DNA from: Desulfosporosinus acidiphilus SJ4
GTDB lineage: Bacteria > Bacillota > Desulfitobacteriia > Desulfitobacteriales > Desulfitobacteriaceae
Length of the DNA stretch: 64,000 nt
Assembly: GCF_000255115.2 (NCBI RefSeq)
Contig: NC_018068.1
Span: 4,249,977 to 4,313,976 of the forward strand
Reading direction: 5' to 3'
The notes below the pieces were generated by a model, which did no database searches, had not been told where the DNA came from, and worked only from the letters and a program-made list of their open reading frames with translations. The translations under genes and the position numbers were made by a program. Every line of letters starts with the position of its first letter. Position 1 is the first letter of the stretch. This document shows, one piece after another, positions 16,689 to 24,279 of this stretch.

Positions 16689-16928
16689 TTACGCATAAAA
16701 TTCCCGTCTGTGTCCAACTTTTCTTATAGTTATGGTTTTCCCTTGTTCATCGATATCAAACGCTACTCGAAAATCTCCGAACCTAATTTTAAGCCAATGT
16801 TGAGAAATATAATGCGTAGCATTCGCATATGGATCCTGAGCTAAAGCTCTTATAGATCTCCAGATTTGATCAAAATCCCTTTTTTCTAGTTGCTGAATTT
16901 CTTCTGAACCTTCCTCGGAACTAAACAT
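16689..16928 (-). CDS. RelE/ParE-type toxin
   Basis: 79 residues ending with the RelE signature W-L-K-I-R-F-G-D-F-R-V-A-F-D-I-D and IRKVGHRREFY. RelE-like toxins cut mRNA on the ribosome or inhibit gyrase; the terminal basic/aromatic residues (R, H, R, R, Y) that matter for RelE cleavage are present. The N-terminus is shorter than in most relatives and lacks the first beta-strand (no Y-x-I-x-F-x-P), so activity is uncertain. It starts inside the 3' end of the nucleotidyltransferase gene by 8 nt, which makes that gene its partner. Confidence 0.7.
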   Translation of the reverse strand: MFSSEEGSEEIQQLEKRDFDQIWRSIRALAQDPYANATHYISQHWLKIRFGDFRVAFDIDEQGKTITIRKVGHRREFYA

Positions 16929-17331
16929 CTTGTATGATGATATATCCCTCTTCTAAATCCTCCTCAAGTTCTTGTTTTATTTTCTTTTTATATACACTAA
17001 ATTCTTTTTTTGCCATTTCTATAAATTCTTTAAATAATCCTTCTTGTCGCTGATAAATTAAAAGTCCTTTCGACATGCCGTATCTCACTCCAGCATTAAC
17101 TTCATCCATATGGTGCTCGTCAGCCTCCATCTCAGAAATTAAATGACCTGGTACCGTGATTCCTTTAATAGGTCCTGCAAAGCCAATATCTAAGTCGCTA
17201 TCATCTTTTGGATCCCCATAAACTTGAGAACCATAAACAACAATCCAATCAAGGTCATTCTCTTTTGCCCATTCACGGATCCCCCAGAAATCTATATGTT
17301 GGATCAGTCTGATCACACGTTTTTTGTCCAT
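16921..17331 (-). CDS. MNT-type nucleotidyltransferase, likely partner of the RelE toxin
   Basis: 136 residues. WIVVYGSQVYGDPKDDSDLDIGF (residues 29-51, key residues G-S, D-x-D) is the pol-beta-like minimal nucleotidyltransferase site; a third Asp is not obvious. The C-terminal third is helical and strongly charged (KKIKQELEEDLEEG), as in many antitoxin tails. It overlaps the downstream RelE gene by 8 nt, so both are co-translated. Known MNT proteins pair with HEPN toxins and AMPylate them; pairing with a RelE-fold protein is unusual. Confidence 0.75.
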   Translation of the reverse strand: MDKKRVIRLIQHIDFWGIREWAKENDLDWIVVYGSQVYGDPKDDSDLDIGFAGPIKGITVPGHLISEMEADEHHMDEVNAGVRYGMSKGLLIYQRQEGLFKEFIEMAKKEFSVYKKKIKQELEEDLEEGYIIIQDV

Positions 17332-17566
17332 TTAACGTTCTCCTTCGTGCAATCGTCTAAATTTTAGCTAACTTTTGAACAACATTTTTCTTGCCTTAAT
17401 ATTTCCACCTAGAATGCGCTATTCTCAGATTTGTACATCGTCGTAACAAACAGTATCTATACGATTAAGGCTATTACTAACCAACTTAGTTTTTTCAGTT
17501 TCATGGTTCATAAACCAAACCTTTCTACCGAATACTAAGGAAAATACCCTCAAAATCGGCGAAACC

Positions 17567-17980
17567 TCATATTGAAATATCTTGTGGTTTGTAAAATTCA
17601 CAGTCTAGCTTTCTAAAATCCTTAGAGTTCCAAGTCAATATTGGCAGCTCCAAACTCCTTGATTTCTCGGCTAAGTAAACGTCTACAAAATCTACGTTTA
17701 CCTCACGAAACCGAACTAAGATTCGTTGCATCAGAATCTCTTCTTCGAGTTCAACTCCGTCAGATTCAACAAAATCCTCAAATACTTGCAAAATTGATTC
17801 TTTATCAAATCCATATACTTTACGTAAGACCCAATAGGCTTCGATTAGAACAAGTGACAGAATGCAAAACGTGGTGTCACCTTGCTCAATAAGTCGTACC
17901 AATTGTTCGATTTGAGCGTCATCATCTTTTACAAATAAACGAATCAGGATGTTGGTGTCAGCTATCATCGGCTTATTCAT
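17567..17980 (-). CDS. vapC: VapC-type PIN-domain ribonuclease toxin
   Basis: 137 residues. The PIN acidic set is visible: Asp in MIADTNILIRLF near the start, Glu in LVLIEAYWVL, Asp in DFVDVYLAE and a final TWNSKDF. PIN toxins are Mg-dependent RNases. The gene overlaps the upstream AbrB-type antitoxin by 8 nt. Full family length, no damage seen. Confidence 0.85.
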   Translation of the reverse strand: MNKPMIADTNILIRLFVKDDDAQIEQLVRLIEQGDTTFCILSLVLIEAYWVLRKVYGFDKESILQVFEDFVESDGVELEEEILMQRILVRFREVNVDFVDVYLAEKSRSLELPILTWNSKDFRKLDCEFYKPQDISI

Positions 17981-18260
17981 CTTCCGACTCCTTTAAACCA
18001 CTGGCAAGTGCTTTTGCCCGTTCTGTTATAGCTAATTCAATTGCAACATCTACATCTATAGAGGAGGTGGACTTCAATGCTCCCATTACCCCACGAATTG
18101 ACTTTTTAGTTTTAGGCTGAACTTCAATAATTCTTTCGTTCTCATCTAAGACAAAAGCTAATCTATCTCCCTCTTTAATGTTTAAAAGAGTTCTTAGTTC
18201 AACTGGAATAGTTAACTGTCCTTTGCTAGTTAACTTACCAGAGAGAAGTTGTTTTGCCAT
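17973..18260 (-). CDS. vapB: VapB-type antitoxin, AbrB/SpoVT DNA-binding fold
   Basis: 95 residues from ATG 18260, which has GGAGGGG upstream. SGKLTSKGQLTIPVELRTLL is the swapped-hairpin AbrB motif; the C-terminal half binds the toxin. It should repress its own operon, and a 13-bp inverted repeat lies just upstream (18278-18314). Coupled to vapC by an 8-nt overlap. Confidence 0.85.
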   Translation of the reverse strand: MAKQLLSGKLTSKGQLTIPVELRTLLNIKEGDRLAFVLDENERIIEVQPKTKKSIRGVMGALKSTSSIDVDVAIELAITERAKALASGLKESEDE

Positions 18261-18277
18261 TATAAATACCCCTCCGT

Positions 18278-18314
18278 TCAAAAGTATTACCTTTATTATA
18301 TGTAATACTTTTGA
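18278..18314. promoter_or_regulatory. Operator of the vapBC operon (13-bp inverted repeat)
   Basis: TCAAAAGTATTAC and its exact complement are separated by 11 nt, ending 18 nt before the vapB start and overlapping the expected promoter (an AT-rich TATAAT-like stretch lies in the spacer). Length, symmetry and place are those of an AbrB-type autoregulatory site. Confidence 0.75.
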
Positions 18315-18530
18315 GTAGGTCAAGTTACAAGTTGAATTCGCATTTAGCTATATGGATATTTATAGCAGAACATACTGGAAAAAATATACATTCCTTATTC
18401 AATACGACCTCGAAGCTATTGGAGGTAAAGGCGAATACATAATAAAAACTACTCATTATGTAGTAGAACACCATACTGGACACTCACCTTATAATACTTA
18501 ATTGAAGTCTGCTAGAAGGCAAATCACCCA

Positions 18531-19436
18531 CTACTCCCATGATATTTTCTCCACTTCGGCTTGCAAATCAGCACGGGTCGCTTTCACGTAGATCATCGTC
18601 GTATCAAGACTGTCATGACCCATAATCTGCGCTAACCTATGTAAAGGCGTGTTTCCTGCCATAACATAACCAAAACGATGCCTTAGATCATGAGCACTTA
18701 GCCCTTCGATTCGAGCGATTTTCATGTATTTTTGTATCACGTGTCTTAAAGCTCGCTCACTTAGTCTATTACCCGTTTTTTCCGAAGGAAACAAGTATAT
18801 ACTATTCTGTGAGAGTTCATTTATGTATCTTTCCAGAATAGCTCGACATGTTGAGTTTAATGGAACTTCTCTCTGTTTATTACGCTTTCCGGAACGAACG
18901 ATAAGTTGCCCGCTACGCTTCCCAATAGTTATATCGCTAGGACTTAAATTGCATACTTCCATTGAGCGTAATCCAGTATGTAACATGAGAATGATAATTG
19001 CATGGTCTCTGGTCGATCCGTTCTGCTCGGCTGCCGCGACTAATGCAGCTTCTTCTTTATCAGTCATTTGCCGTGGACTAACCTTTTCTTCCGGAACAAG
19101 CTTAACTGGCTTGGATGGATCCCGCCGAATAATACCCTCTGTAATAGCCCAATCAAAAAATCTCTTAAGGGTTATAAGCCGCCGGTTAATCGTTGCCGGT
19201 TTAAGTACAGTGATCTTTTGCATTACCTCCCGATACCGTGTTAATGTTGGAGTGGAGACATCTTCAATGTTGAAAATAATAGTTTCTTCCTTATACTCAG
19301 GAGACTCAAACCAACCGACAAACTGTTTCAGGTCACTAGCATATTCTTTTAACGTCTTTGGTTTTAAATCTTCCTGGATGCTTAACGTATTAATAAATTT
19401 AGAAATAAGCAACTCCCCTTGGACAGATAAATTCAT
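18531..19436 (-). CDS. Tyrosine recombinase (XerC/D-like integrase)
   Basis: 301 residues from ATG 19436, served by GGAGG (the longer reading from 19478 has no ribosome site). The N-terminal SAM-like core-binding domain (about 8-105) is followed by a catalytic domain with Arg157 (HTGLRSMEV), Lys near 184, His249-x-x-Arg252 (SAHDLRHRFG), His274 (MGHDSLDTT) and Tyr283. All catalytic residues are present. It points away from the RelBE pair and is flanked by repeats with TTAGCGGACAT, probably its own sites or shared operators. It could move the adjacent toxin-antitoxin cassette or resolve element multimers. Confidence 0.9.
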   Translation of the reverse strand: MNLSVQGELLISKFINTLSIQEDLKPKTLKEYASDLKQFVGWFESPEYKEETIIFNIEDVSTPTLTRYREVMQKITVLKPATINRRLITLKRFFDWAITEGIIRRDPSKPVKLVPEEKVSPRQMTDKEEAALVAAAEQNGSTRDHAIIILMLHTGLRSMEVCNLSPSDITIGKRSGQLIVRSGKRNKQREVPLNSTCRAILERYINELSQNSIYLFPSEKTGNRLSERALRHVIQKYMKIARIEGLSAHDLRHRFGYVMAGNTPLHRLAQIMGHDSLDTTMIYVKATRADLQAEVEKISWE

Positions 19437-19465
19437 TACAGCAATTCCTCCTAAGCCTTGACTTA

Positions 19466-19566
19466 CCTTAGCGGACATGATAATTTTATCTTAATCGAAA
19501 CCTTAGCGGACATCAAGATATAGTTTTGGATATATTACATAACCGCTAATGTATATTAGCGGACAT
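19466..19566. repeat. Repeated TTAGCGGACAT sites and a CCGCTAAT palindrome
   Basis: TTAGCGGACAT occurs at 19468-19478, 19503-19513 and 19556-19566. The first two, as CCTTAGCGGACAT, are 35 bp apart. The third forms the right arm of a palindrome CCGCTAAT-GTAT-ATTAGCGG (19543-19562). They lie between the divergent recombinase and relB-type genes. The palindrome with a short spacer would suit a tyrosine recombinase core or a toxin-antitoxin operator; the direct repeats would suit arm sites or iterated operators. Confidence 0.7.
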
Positions 19567-19584
19567 TAGATAGGGGGCGTTTTC

Positions 19585-19836
19585 ATGGCTATCAGTAATG
19601 ATGATTTATTTAAGCTGGTAAAGATACTCCCGGAAGAGGCTAAGCAATCTGCTTATGATTTTTTGAAGTTTTTAACAAATAGTCCTAAGCGGACAGATTG
19701 GGACGAAATTGACCTAATGGAGCCGGACGATATACCCTTGAGTGAAGAAGAAGAACGACAAATGAACAACACGGAATTCGTGTCATGGGAGGATGCAATG
19801 CATGAACTCAATTTACCAACTGACATTAAGCCGTGA
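19585..19836 (+). CDS. RelB-like/DUF2281-type antitoxin
   Basis: 83 residues from ATG 19585, which follows AGGGGGCG. The first half (LFKLVKILPEEAKQSAYDFL) is the helical DUF2281-like segment, the second is acidic and probably disordered (MEPDDIPLSEEEERQMNN). It overlaps the following RelE gene. The promoter carries the palindrome at 19543-19562, the expected autoregulatory operator. Confidence 0.7.
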   Translation: MAISNDDLFKLVKILPEEAKQSAYDFLKFLTNSPKRTDWDEIDLMEPDDIPLSEEEERQMNNTEFVSWEDAMHELNLPTDIKP

Positions 19837-20062
19837 TTCTGTTAAATTTCTTGCTAAGCAGGAAAGGGCTATTCAGGAACGTATTCGTAAAGCATTAACA
19901 GGCTTAGCCATTCGTCCACCGATTGGTGATATTAAGCCTCTAAAAGGCCGAGGAAAATTAATGCGATTACGAGTTGGTACCTACAGAGTAATTTTCGACG
20001 TTAACCATACCGAACAATTTGTCTATATATTGACTATCGACAATCGTGGTGATGTCTATTAG
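19802..20062 (+). CDS. RelE-type toxin
   Basis: 86 residues. ATG 19802 is 9 nt after GGAGG, while the ATG at 19793 touches it, so the former is chosen. IYQLTLSRDSVKFLAKQERA, IKPLKGRGKLMRLRVGTYRV and a final LTIDNRGDVY follow the RelE fold; the terminal Asn-Arg-Gly-Asp-x-Tyr is typical of the RelE/ParE superfamily. Overlaps the antitoxin gene by 35 nt. A strong terminator follows at 20078-20118. Confidence 0.8.
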   Translation: MNSIYQLTLSRDSVKFLAKQERAIQERIRKALTGLAIRPPIGDIKPLKGRGKLMRLRVGTYRVIFDVNHTEQFVYILTIDNRGDVY

Positions 20063-20077
20063 AAAGATGCAAGCACC

Positions 20078-20118
20078 AAAAAGCCATTTTTCCTTAGAGT
20101 AAGGGAAAATGGCTTTTT
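20078..20118 (+). terminator. Rho-independent terminator of the relBE-type operon
   Basis: AAAAAGCCATTTTTCC and a near-complementary GGGAAAATGGCTTTTT enclose a 9-nt loop and end in a T-run, about 15 nt after the toxin stop. Confidence 0.8.
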
Positions 20119-20276
20119 GCTTCCAATATCTGCCTTAGCGTGGGTTTTACGTTATTTTGGCCCTACCCCAATTATAGAAAGAAACGGAGGTTAATAAGGC
20201 TTATTTGGAGTATATTGATAATTAGTAAGAATTAGAATACAATACAATAAATTATTATTTATAGGAGGCCGCATTA

Positions 20277-20768
20277 ATGTCAGAAAATGTATTTTATGCA
20301 GATTTAGACATGATAAATGGTAAAGGTGTCTTAGTGACTGGGCACGGTAAAGGATTGGTACAGAGAAATTCAATTATTAATGGCGAGTACATAGCTAATG
20401 ATATGGTAAGATTGGTTATTGAAGATGGTAAACTGTTAGGTTATCAAGGTTATATTAAAAAAGAAGATGATGAATTGACAGAAATTAAATATCTTTTGTA
20501 TTTTTATGATGAATCCGAACTAAAGCAACCTTTAAAACCCACTAATATTACAGTAGACGAGTATTTAAAATTTAGTAAACATAATATTGATATAGGAAGT
20601 GAAATATCTGCTTTATTTAACTCTGGAAAGTCTTCTGTTCCCTTATGCAATACTTTCGACGAGTATGAAGATATTTTAAAAAAAGCAAATGGTGTGCGTT
20701 TCATCTCCGTTCCTTATACAGCAGACGAAAATGAAAGAGCTAGTTTTATAAATGAAATTATTAATTAA
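20277..20768 (+). CDS. Hypothetical protein, 163 aa
   Basis: ATG at 20277 has AGGAGG eight nt upstream, so translation is well supported. Soluble, acidic, AT-rich gene. It starts MSENVFYADLDMINGKGVLV and contains an all-beta-like first half (INGEYIANDMVRLVIEDGKL) and a helical second half (TFDEYEDILKKANG). No family recognised. It stands alone between the RelBE terminator and a strong inverted repeat; low GC suggests recent arrival. Confidence 0.6.
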   Translation: MSENVFYADLDMINGKGVLVTGHGKGLVQRNSIINGEYIANDMVRLVIEDGKLLGYQGYIKKEDDELTEIKYLLYFYDESELKQPLKPTNITVDEYLKFSKHNIDIGSEISALFNSGKSSVPLCNTFDEYEDILKKANGVRFISVPYTADENERASFINEIIN

Positions 20769-20790
20769 ATCACTTTTAAATTTTAATAAT

Positions 20791-20836
20791 TTGGCCCAGT
20801 ACCAGCGAAGTGACAGCTACGCTGGTACTGGGCCAA
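20791..20836. repeat. 17-bp perfect inverted repeat next to an ISL3 remnant
   Basis: TTGGCCCAGTACCAGCG and its exact complement are separated by 12 nt. It lies 22 nt after a stop codon and 50 nt before the transposase remnant. No T-run follows. It may be the end of the insertion sequence or a transcription stop that shielded it. GC-rich stem in AT-rich surroundings points to foreign origin. Confidence 0.65.
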
Positions 20837-20884
20837 AGTGTACAATTCCACCTGACATCAAACATCTACCATGCTAAGCCTTTT

Positions 20885-20998
20885 TTAAGCATCAAAGGAG
20901 TAACCTCTGCCCATGCGATTCATGACTCTTATAAGCCCATTTAAGCACTCTGTATAGGCATTGGTAATCGGATGGTCCCTTTGGCGACGATAATTGCC
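20885..20998 (-). pseudogene. ISL3-family transposase remnant (C-terminal 37 residues)
   Basis: On the minus strand 20998 to 20885 reads GNYRRQRDHPITNAYTECLN then GLIRVMNRMGRGYSFDA and a stop. This is the conserved C-terminal DDE-box end of ISL3 (IS204/IS1001/IS1096) transposases, including the Glu of T-x-C-L-N-G. Everything upstream is missing, because at 20994 the sequence switches to a DNA ligase fragment on the other strand. The insertion or deletion joint is therefore at about 20995. Confidence 0.75.
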
Positions 20999-21280
20999 TG
21001 GGCTCGATGGGATTCGCCTTCTCTATTCAACTATAGGAGATGTAAGATTCTTCTCAAGGCATAATAATGAGGTCACAGATCGCTTCCCAGAGCTTATGGA
21101 TCAACAAGTTCCGCCGGGTACGATATTAGACGGTGAAATCGTAAGATCAAGTGAAGATGGACGGCCAGATTTTAAGGACGATCTTAGCCGGTTTCAAATA
21201 ATTAACCCGAAGCGTATACCGATCCTGTCCAAGAGCAGGCCGGTAACATATTGCGTCTTTGACGTAATTTATCGGTCCTA
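20994..21280 (+). pseudogene. Fragment of an ATP-dependent DNA ligase
   Basis: The plus frame reads GLDGIRLLYSTIGDVRFFSR, then FPELMDQQVPPGTILDGEIV, PDFKDDLSRFQ and YCVFDVIYRS: motifs I (partly), III and IIIa of the nucleotidyltransferase domain of ATP-dependent (LigD-like) DNA ligases. The catalytic lysine before DGIR is lost at the transposase joint and homology ends near 21280, so neither end is intact. The frame stays open to 21329 by chance. It is a relic with no function expected. Confidence 0.8.
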
Positions 21281-21385
21281 TTGTTTTTGCTATAAATGTT
21301 GTAAACGTCCTCTCCTTTTCCTCCTCTAAGCTAATTTAGCTCATTCTCAGCATGGATATTGTCCTCGCTGATTGTTATCTTTGTT

Positions 21386-21634
21386 CTATTTTCCTTGTTT
21401 TTGACTAGATTGTATTTCCATTAGGTTGACGGGGCGAAGTGGTGATATAGTCGAAATCATTTGCTTGAAAAGCATTTGTTGCTTTCCTTCAAATTCTAAC
21501 ACTATGGTAAATATGTCATTCCCAATAATTTTACCCTTGATTTGGACGCCACTTAGTAAATGAACAATGACTGGTGTTTTTGTGGTTTGTAGTTGATCTA
21601 GGTACGCGTCTTGCAGTTTACTTTTAATTATCAT
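21386..21634 (-). CDS. hfq: Hfq-like RNA chaperone, orphan copy
   Basis: 82 residues from ATG 21634, which has GGAGG seven nt upstream. Sm1 (KSKLQDAYLDQLQTTKTPVI then VHLLSGVQIKGKIIG) and Sm2 (LFKQMISTISP) are both present; Gln of LQDAYL and the KQ/ISTI region that line the proximal RNA pore match Hfq, although the usual Tyr-Lys-His is Phe-Lys-Gln here. Length fits Firmicutes Hfq. It normally lies next to miaA/mutL; here it follows an rpoA copy by 150 nt. It could pair sRNAs of the mobile element or act on host RNAs. Confidence 0.85.
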   Translation of the reverse strand: MIIKSKLQDAYLDQLQTTKTPVIVHLLSGVQIKGKIIGNDIFTIVLEFEGKQQMLFKQMISTISPLRPVNLMEIQSSQKQGK

Positions 21635-21786
21635 TTTTGCGCCTCCAGCTATAATAATGCTCTGGCTTATAAATATAAACGTTAGAATCGCCCGTATTGG
21701 GTTAAAGGGGCCGCCCCCCTATAATATTACCAAAGTGTTTTTAAGGGCTTGAACGACCCTTTAAACGAGCGTTTGTTTTTGATTTT

Positions 21787-22731
21787 TTAGTCCTCTTCAT
21801 GCTGAAACGATAATCCCAACTCTTTAAGCTTGAAATCAATCTCTTCTAATGACTTAAGACCGAGGTTGCGAACTTTAAACATATCTGCTTTTGCCCTTCT
21901 GGTTAGATCTTTAACTGAGTTGATTCCCGCTCGTTTCAAGCCATTGTATGCACGCATGGACAAATCAAGATCTTCAATTGACATTTTAAGGTTTCTATCC
22001 TGCTTTGATTCTTTCTTTATTTCTTCTGTTGACTCACCAGTAGCAAATGCAGTATTGAGCTTCGTGAAAAGAAGTAGCTGATCGTTTAGTATTCTTGCCG
22101 CCCTACTAGTAGCTTCCTCTGGCGATATGCTGCCATTTGACCATGTTTCCAAGGTTAACCGATCATAGTCTGTAATTTGACCAACTCGCGTAGCTTCCAC
22201 CATATAGTCAACCTTATATATCGGTGTAAATATGGAGTCAATCGGAATAACTCCGTCGTCTGGAATTTTGTTTTGTTCAGCAGAAACATAGCCGTAACCG
22301 CGTTCTACCGTCATTTCTATACTCAGCCGTCCAGCATTGTCCAACGTTGCTATTTTCAAGTCTTTGTTTAGGACCACGATGTCTGAATCACAAATAATAT
22401 CTCCTGCTGTAACGACACCTGCTCCTTGGGATTCCAGACGAATAACCCTGGGTTCATTCGTATACCCCTTTAAAGCAAGAGATTTTATATTAAGAACTAT
22501 GTCAGTAATGTCTTCCATAACCCCTGGAATTTTTGAAGATGCTTTGAGTGCTCCGTCTATTTTGATGGTTGTAACTGCTGATCCTGGTAAAGAGGATAGT
22601 AAAACACGTTTCAAAGAATTACCTATTGTTATACCATATCCTCTTTCGAGAGGTTCAACGACAAATTTGGCATAAGAACCGTTCTCATAACGTTCAACAC
22701 ACTCTATTCGAGGTTTTTCCATTTCTAACAT
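21787..22731 (-). CDS. rpoA: RNA polymerase alpha subunit, orphan copy outside the ribosomal operon
   Basis: 314 residues, the full usual length, beginning MLEMEKPRIECVERYENGSY. The N-terminal dimerisation domain (GITIGNSLKRVLLSSLPG; IPGVMEDITDIVLNIK) and the C-terminal domain (LDLSMRAYNGLKRAGINSVK; KVRNLGLKSLEE) are intact; the Arg and Asn that contact UP elements are kept. In nearly all bacteria rpoA lies between rpsD and rplQ. Here neither is present and the neighbours are hfq and accessory genes. Divergences (KASSKIPGV for the usual H-E-F-S-T-I-P-G-V, Leu for Lys/Arg in NLGLKS) suggest an old duplicate. Probably a second, element-borne alpha that could retune promoter choice. Confidence 0.93.
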   Translation of the reverse strand: MLEMEKPRIECVERYENGSYAKFVVEPLERGYGITIGNSLKRVLLSSLPGSAVTTIKIDGALKASSKIPGVMEDITDIVLNIKSLALKGYTNEPRVIRLESQGAGVVTAGDIICDSDIVVLNKDLKIATLDNAGRLSIEMTVERGYGYVSAEQNKIPDDGVIPIDSIFTPIYKVDYMVEATRVGQITDYDRLTLETWSNGSISPEEATSRAARILNDQLLLFTKLNTAFATGESTEEIKKESKQDRNLKMSIEDLDLSMRAYNGLKRAGINSVKDLTRRAKADMFKVRNLGLKSLEEIDFKLKELGLSFQHEED

Positions 22732-23136
22732 TAGTTAACACCAGCTTTCTTTTTACAGTCTATCAGATTTTACCATTATTAATCATAATGTTCATAAATG
22801 AAATAATTAGCTTTCGATAATAAATTATTTAGTCTATGTCATTTTATAAATTTCAAATTCCGCACACATTTCTATTTGGTTCGATCTATTCTAATGAAAT
22901 TCCTCTTAACCGGAAATGAAGAGAGTCATGGGGCTTTTACCGAATAATTTTTCACTCTTTATAAACTTTAGATAAAAAAGGAACCTCTTATGAAGTTCCT
23001 TACATATTTTACATAGTCTTGTTAAATTAGTCCCGCTATGTCTGAAAGATGTGAAGCATTAACGTACGTAAGAGTATCCTGAGCTCTCCAACTGTATTCC
23101 ATTTCATTTACGCTTTTTTAAGGTCATGAAAATTTT
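22732..23136. other. Gap upstream of rpoA, holding its promoter region and a terminator
   Basis: 405 bp, strongly AT-rich. The part next to rpoA must hold its promoter, but only weak TATAAT-like boxes can be picked. A clear minus-strand terminator lies at 22974-23001. I see no gene in it. Confidence 0.6.
22974..23001 (-). terminator. Terminator ending the methylase-side transcript
   Basis: On the minus strand AAGGAAC, a 10-nt loop, GTTCCTT and then six T. It lies 136 nt after the stop of the 87-aa gene and separates that long minus-strand run from rpoA, which therefore needs its own promoter. Confidence 0.75.
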
Positions 23137-23400
23137 TTAGAATTTATACAGTAACCATCGACAGGTTCCATTTTCGTACTTAAACTCAGCTTGTCTTTTT
23201 TGCTCATTAACAATGCACTCACATCGGAACAGGAGCCACTTTTTCCGTCCAACTTTTTCCTCTGATTTTGTCAATACTCGATCAATATTGATGGCCACAT
23301 ATTCTCCGTTTTTGTCCTTGACTCGAAATCTCATGGGCCTGGGGGATCCATCCGTCGAAAAATAGGCGATCATATCTACTGGCTTCATAACTATGTTCAT
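23137..23400 (-). CDS. Hypothetical protein, 87 aa
   Basis: Begins MNIVMKPVDMIAYFSTDGSP then RPMRFRVKDKNGEYVAINID: a small all-beta protein with a basic middle (EEKVGRKKWLLFRCEC). The pattern recalls small proteins found next to DNA polymerase or exonuclease genes in Clostridia, but I cannot name a family. It follows the adenine methylase gene after 10 nt, so it is co-transcribed. Confidence 0.55.
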   Translation of the reverse strand: MNIVMKPVDMIAYFSTDGSPRPMRFRVKDKNGEYVAINIDRVLTKSEEKVGRKKWLLFRCECIVNEQKRQAEFKYENGTCRWLLYKF

Positions 23401-23410
23401 GTTCTTACCT

Positions 23411-24211
23411 CTAAGCAGCTATTTGGCTATTAGCTATATTGCTATTATAGTAATTCGATATAAGCAGTTCCTTTTTTAAAGTACTCTTATCTTTCCGAGA
23501 AACGGAATAGCGAAGGCTTACTTCTTCGATATTGAATCCGTTATATAACTCTCTAATATCTGGATGGTCATTAATGCTTAGTAAGTATCGGCCTTGGAGG
23601 CGAGATAAAACGTCTCTGAGCCTGATATGATCCTCTACTGTGAATACCCTACTCCCTTGGCTACTATACCCCGTCAAGCCATAATAGGGAGGATCACAGT
23701 AAAATAATGTAGAGGGTCGATCGTAACTTAAAATTAACTTCTCAAAATCCCGATTTTCAATGATGGTATTTAAGAGCCTTTCTCTAGTCTGCTTTATTTC
23801 TTGTTCCAAGGTCTTAAGGACAAGTCTAACGCCGGTAGGACTAATGATAAAACTTTGCATCCTTGCCCCAAAGCTGAAATGCACTAAATAATAGAATCGG
23901 ACGGCCCGTTCTATATCATCTAATTCTTGCGGATTTGCTCTTTTATACTCTTCGAAAATCTGCCTGGAGACCAGAAGATATTCAAATGCTCGAATAAAAT
24001 CCTGCGTTTTGTCACGAACGACTTTGAAAAAGTTAATAAGTTCTCCGTTGACATCATTCAGAACTTCTATTTTAGAGAGGGATTTTGCGAAGAGTACCCA
24101 TCCTGCTCCGCCGAATACTTCAACAAAACAAAGATGATCTTGGGGCAACATCTCTAGGATCCTATTTCTTAAGCGAAATTTTCCACCCATCCATTTTATC
24201 GGACTATTCAT
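23411..24211 (-). CDS. Dam-type (D12 class) N6-adenine DNA methyltransferase
   Basis: 266 residues from ATG 24211, eight nt after GAGGAG. SAM motif I is FVEVFGGAGWVLFA near 30 and catalytic motif IV is CDPPYY near 175; the N-terminal SPIKWMGGKFRLRNRI motif is the usual first one in MT_N6_12. Methylates adenine, probably in a GATC-like site. No restriction partner is adjacent, so an orphan methylase that regulates or protects mobile DNA is likely. Common on phage and plasmids. Confidence 0.9.
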   Translation of the reverse strand: MNSPIKWMGGKFRLRNRILEMLPQDHLCFVEVFGGAGWVLFAKSLSKIEVLNDVNGELINFFKVVRDKTQDFIRAFEYLLVSRQIFEEYKRANPQELDDIERAVRFYYLVHFSFGARMQSFIISPTGVRLVLKTLEQEIKQTRERLLNTIIENRDFEKLILSYDRPSTLFYCDPPYYGLTGYSSQGSRVFTVEDHIRLRDVLSRLQGRYLLSINDHPDIRELYNGFNIEEVSLRYSVSRKDKSTLKKELLISNYYNSNIANSQIAA

Positions 24212-24279
24212 TATCCTCACTCCTCGTAATGCTAATTATAGAACGTTTGTTTAATATATTCAAAACGTATGTTCTATAG

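Noticed and set aside
18352-18501. 49-codon plus-strand frame starting MDIYSRTYWKKYTFLIQYDL
   Set aside because: Amino-acid composition looks natural, but there is no ribosome site before the ATG and no partner; kept out as a probable remnant or chance frame.
18724-19461. 245-codon plus-strand frame opposite the tyrosine recombinase
   Set aside because: Exact shadow of the recombinase gene, whose catalytic residues are complete; Cys/Ser/Leu-rich translation typical of antisense frames.
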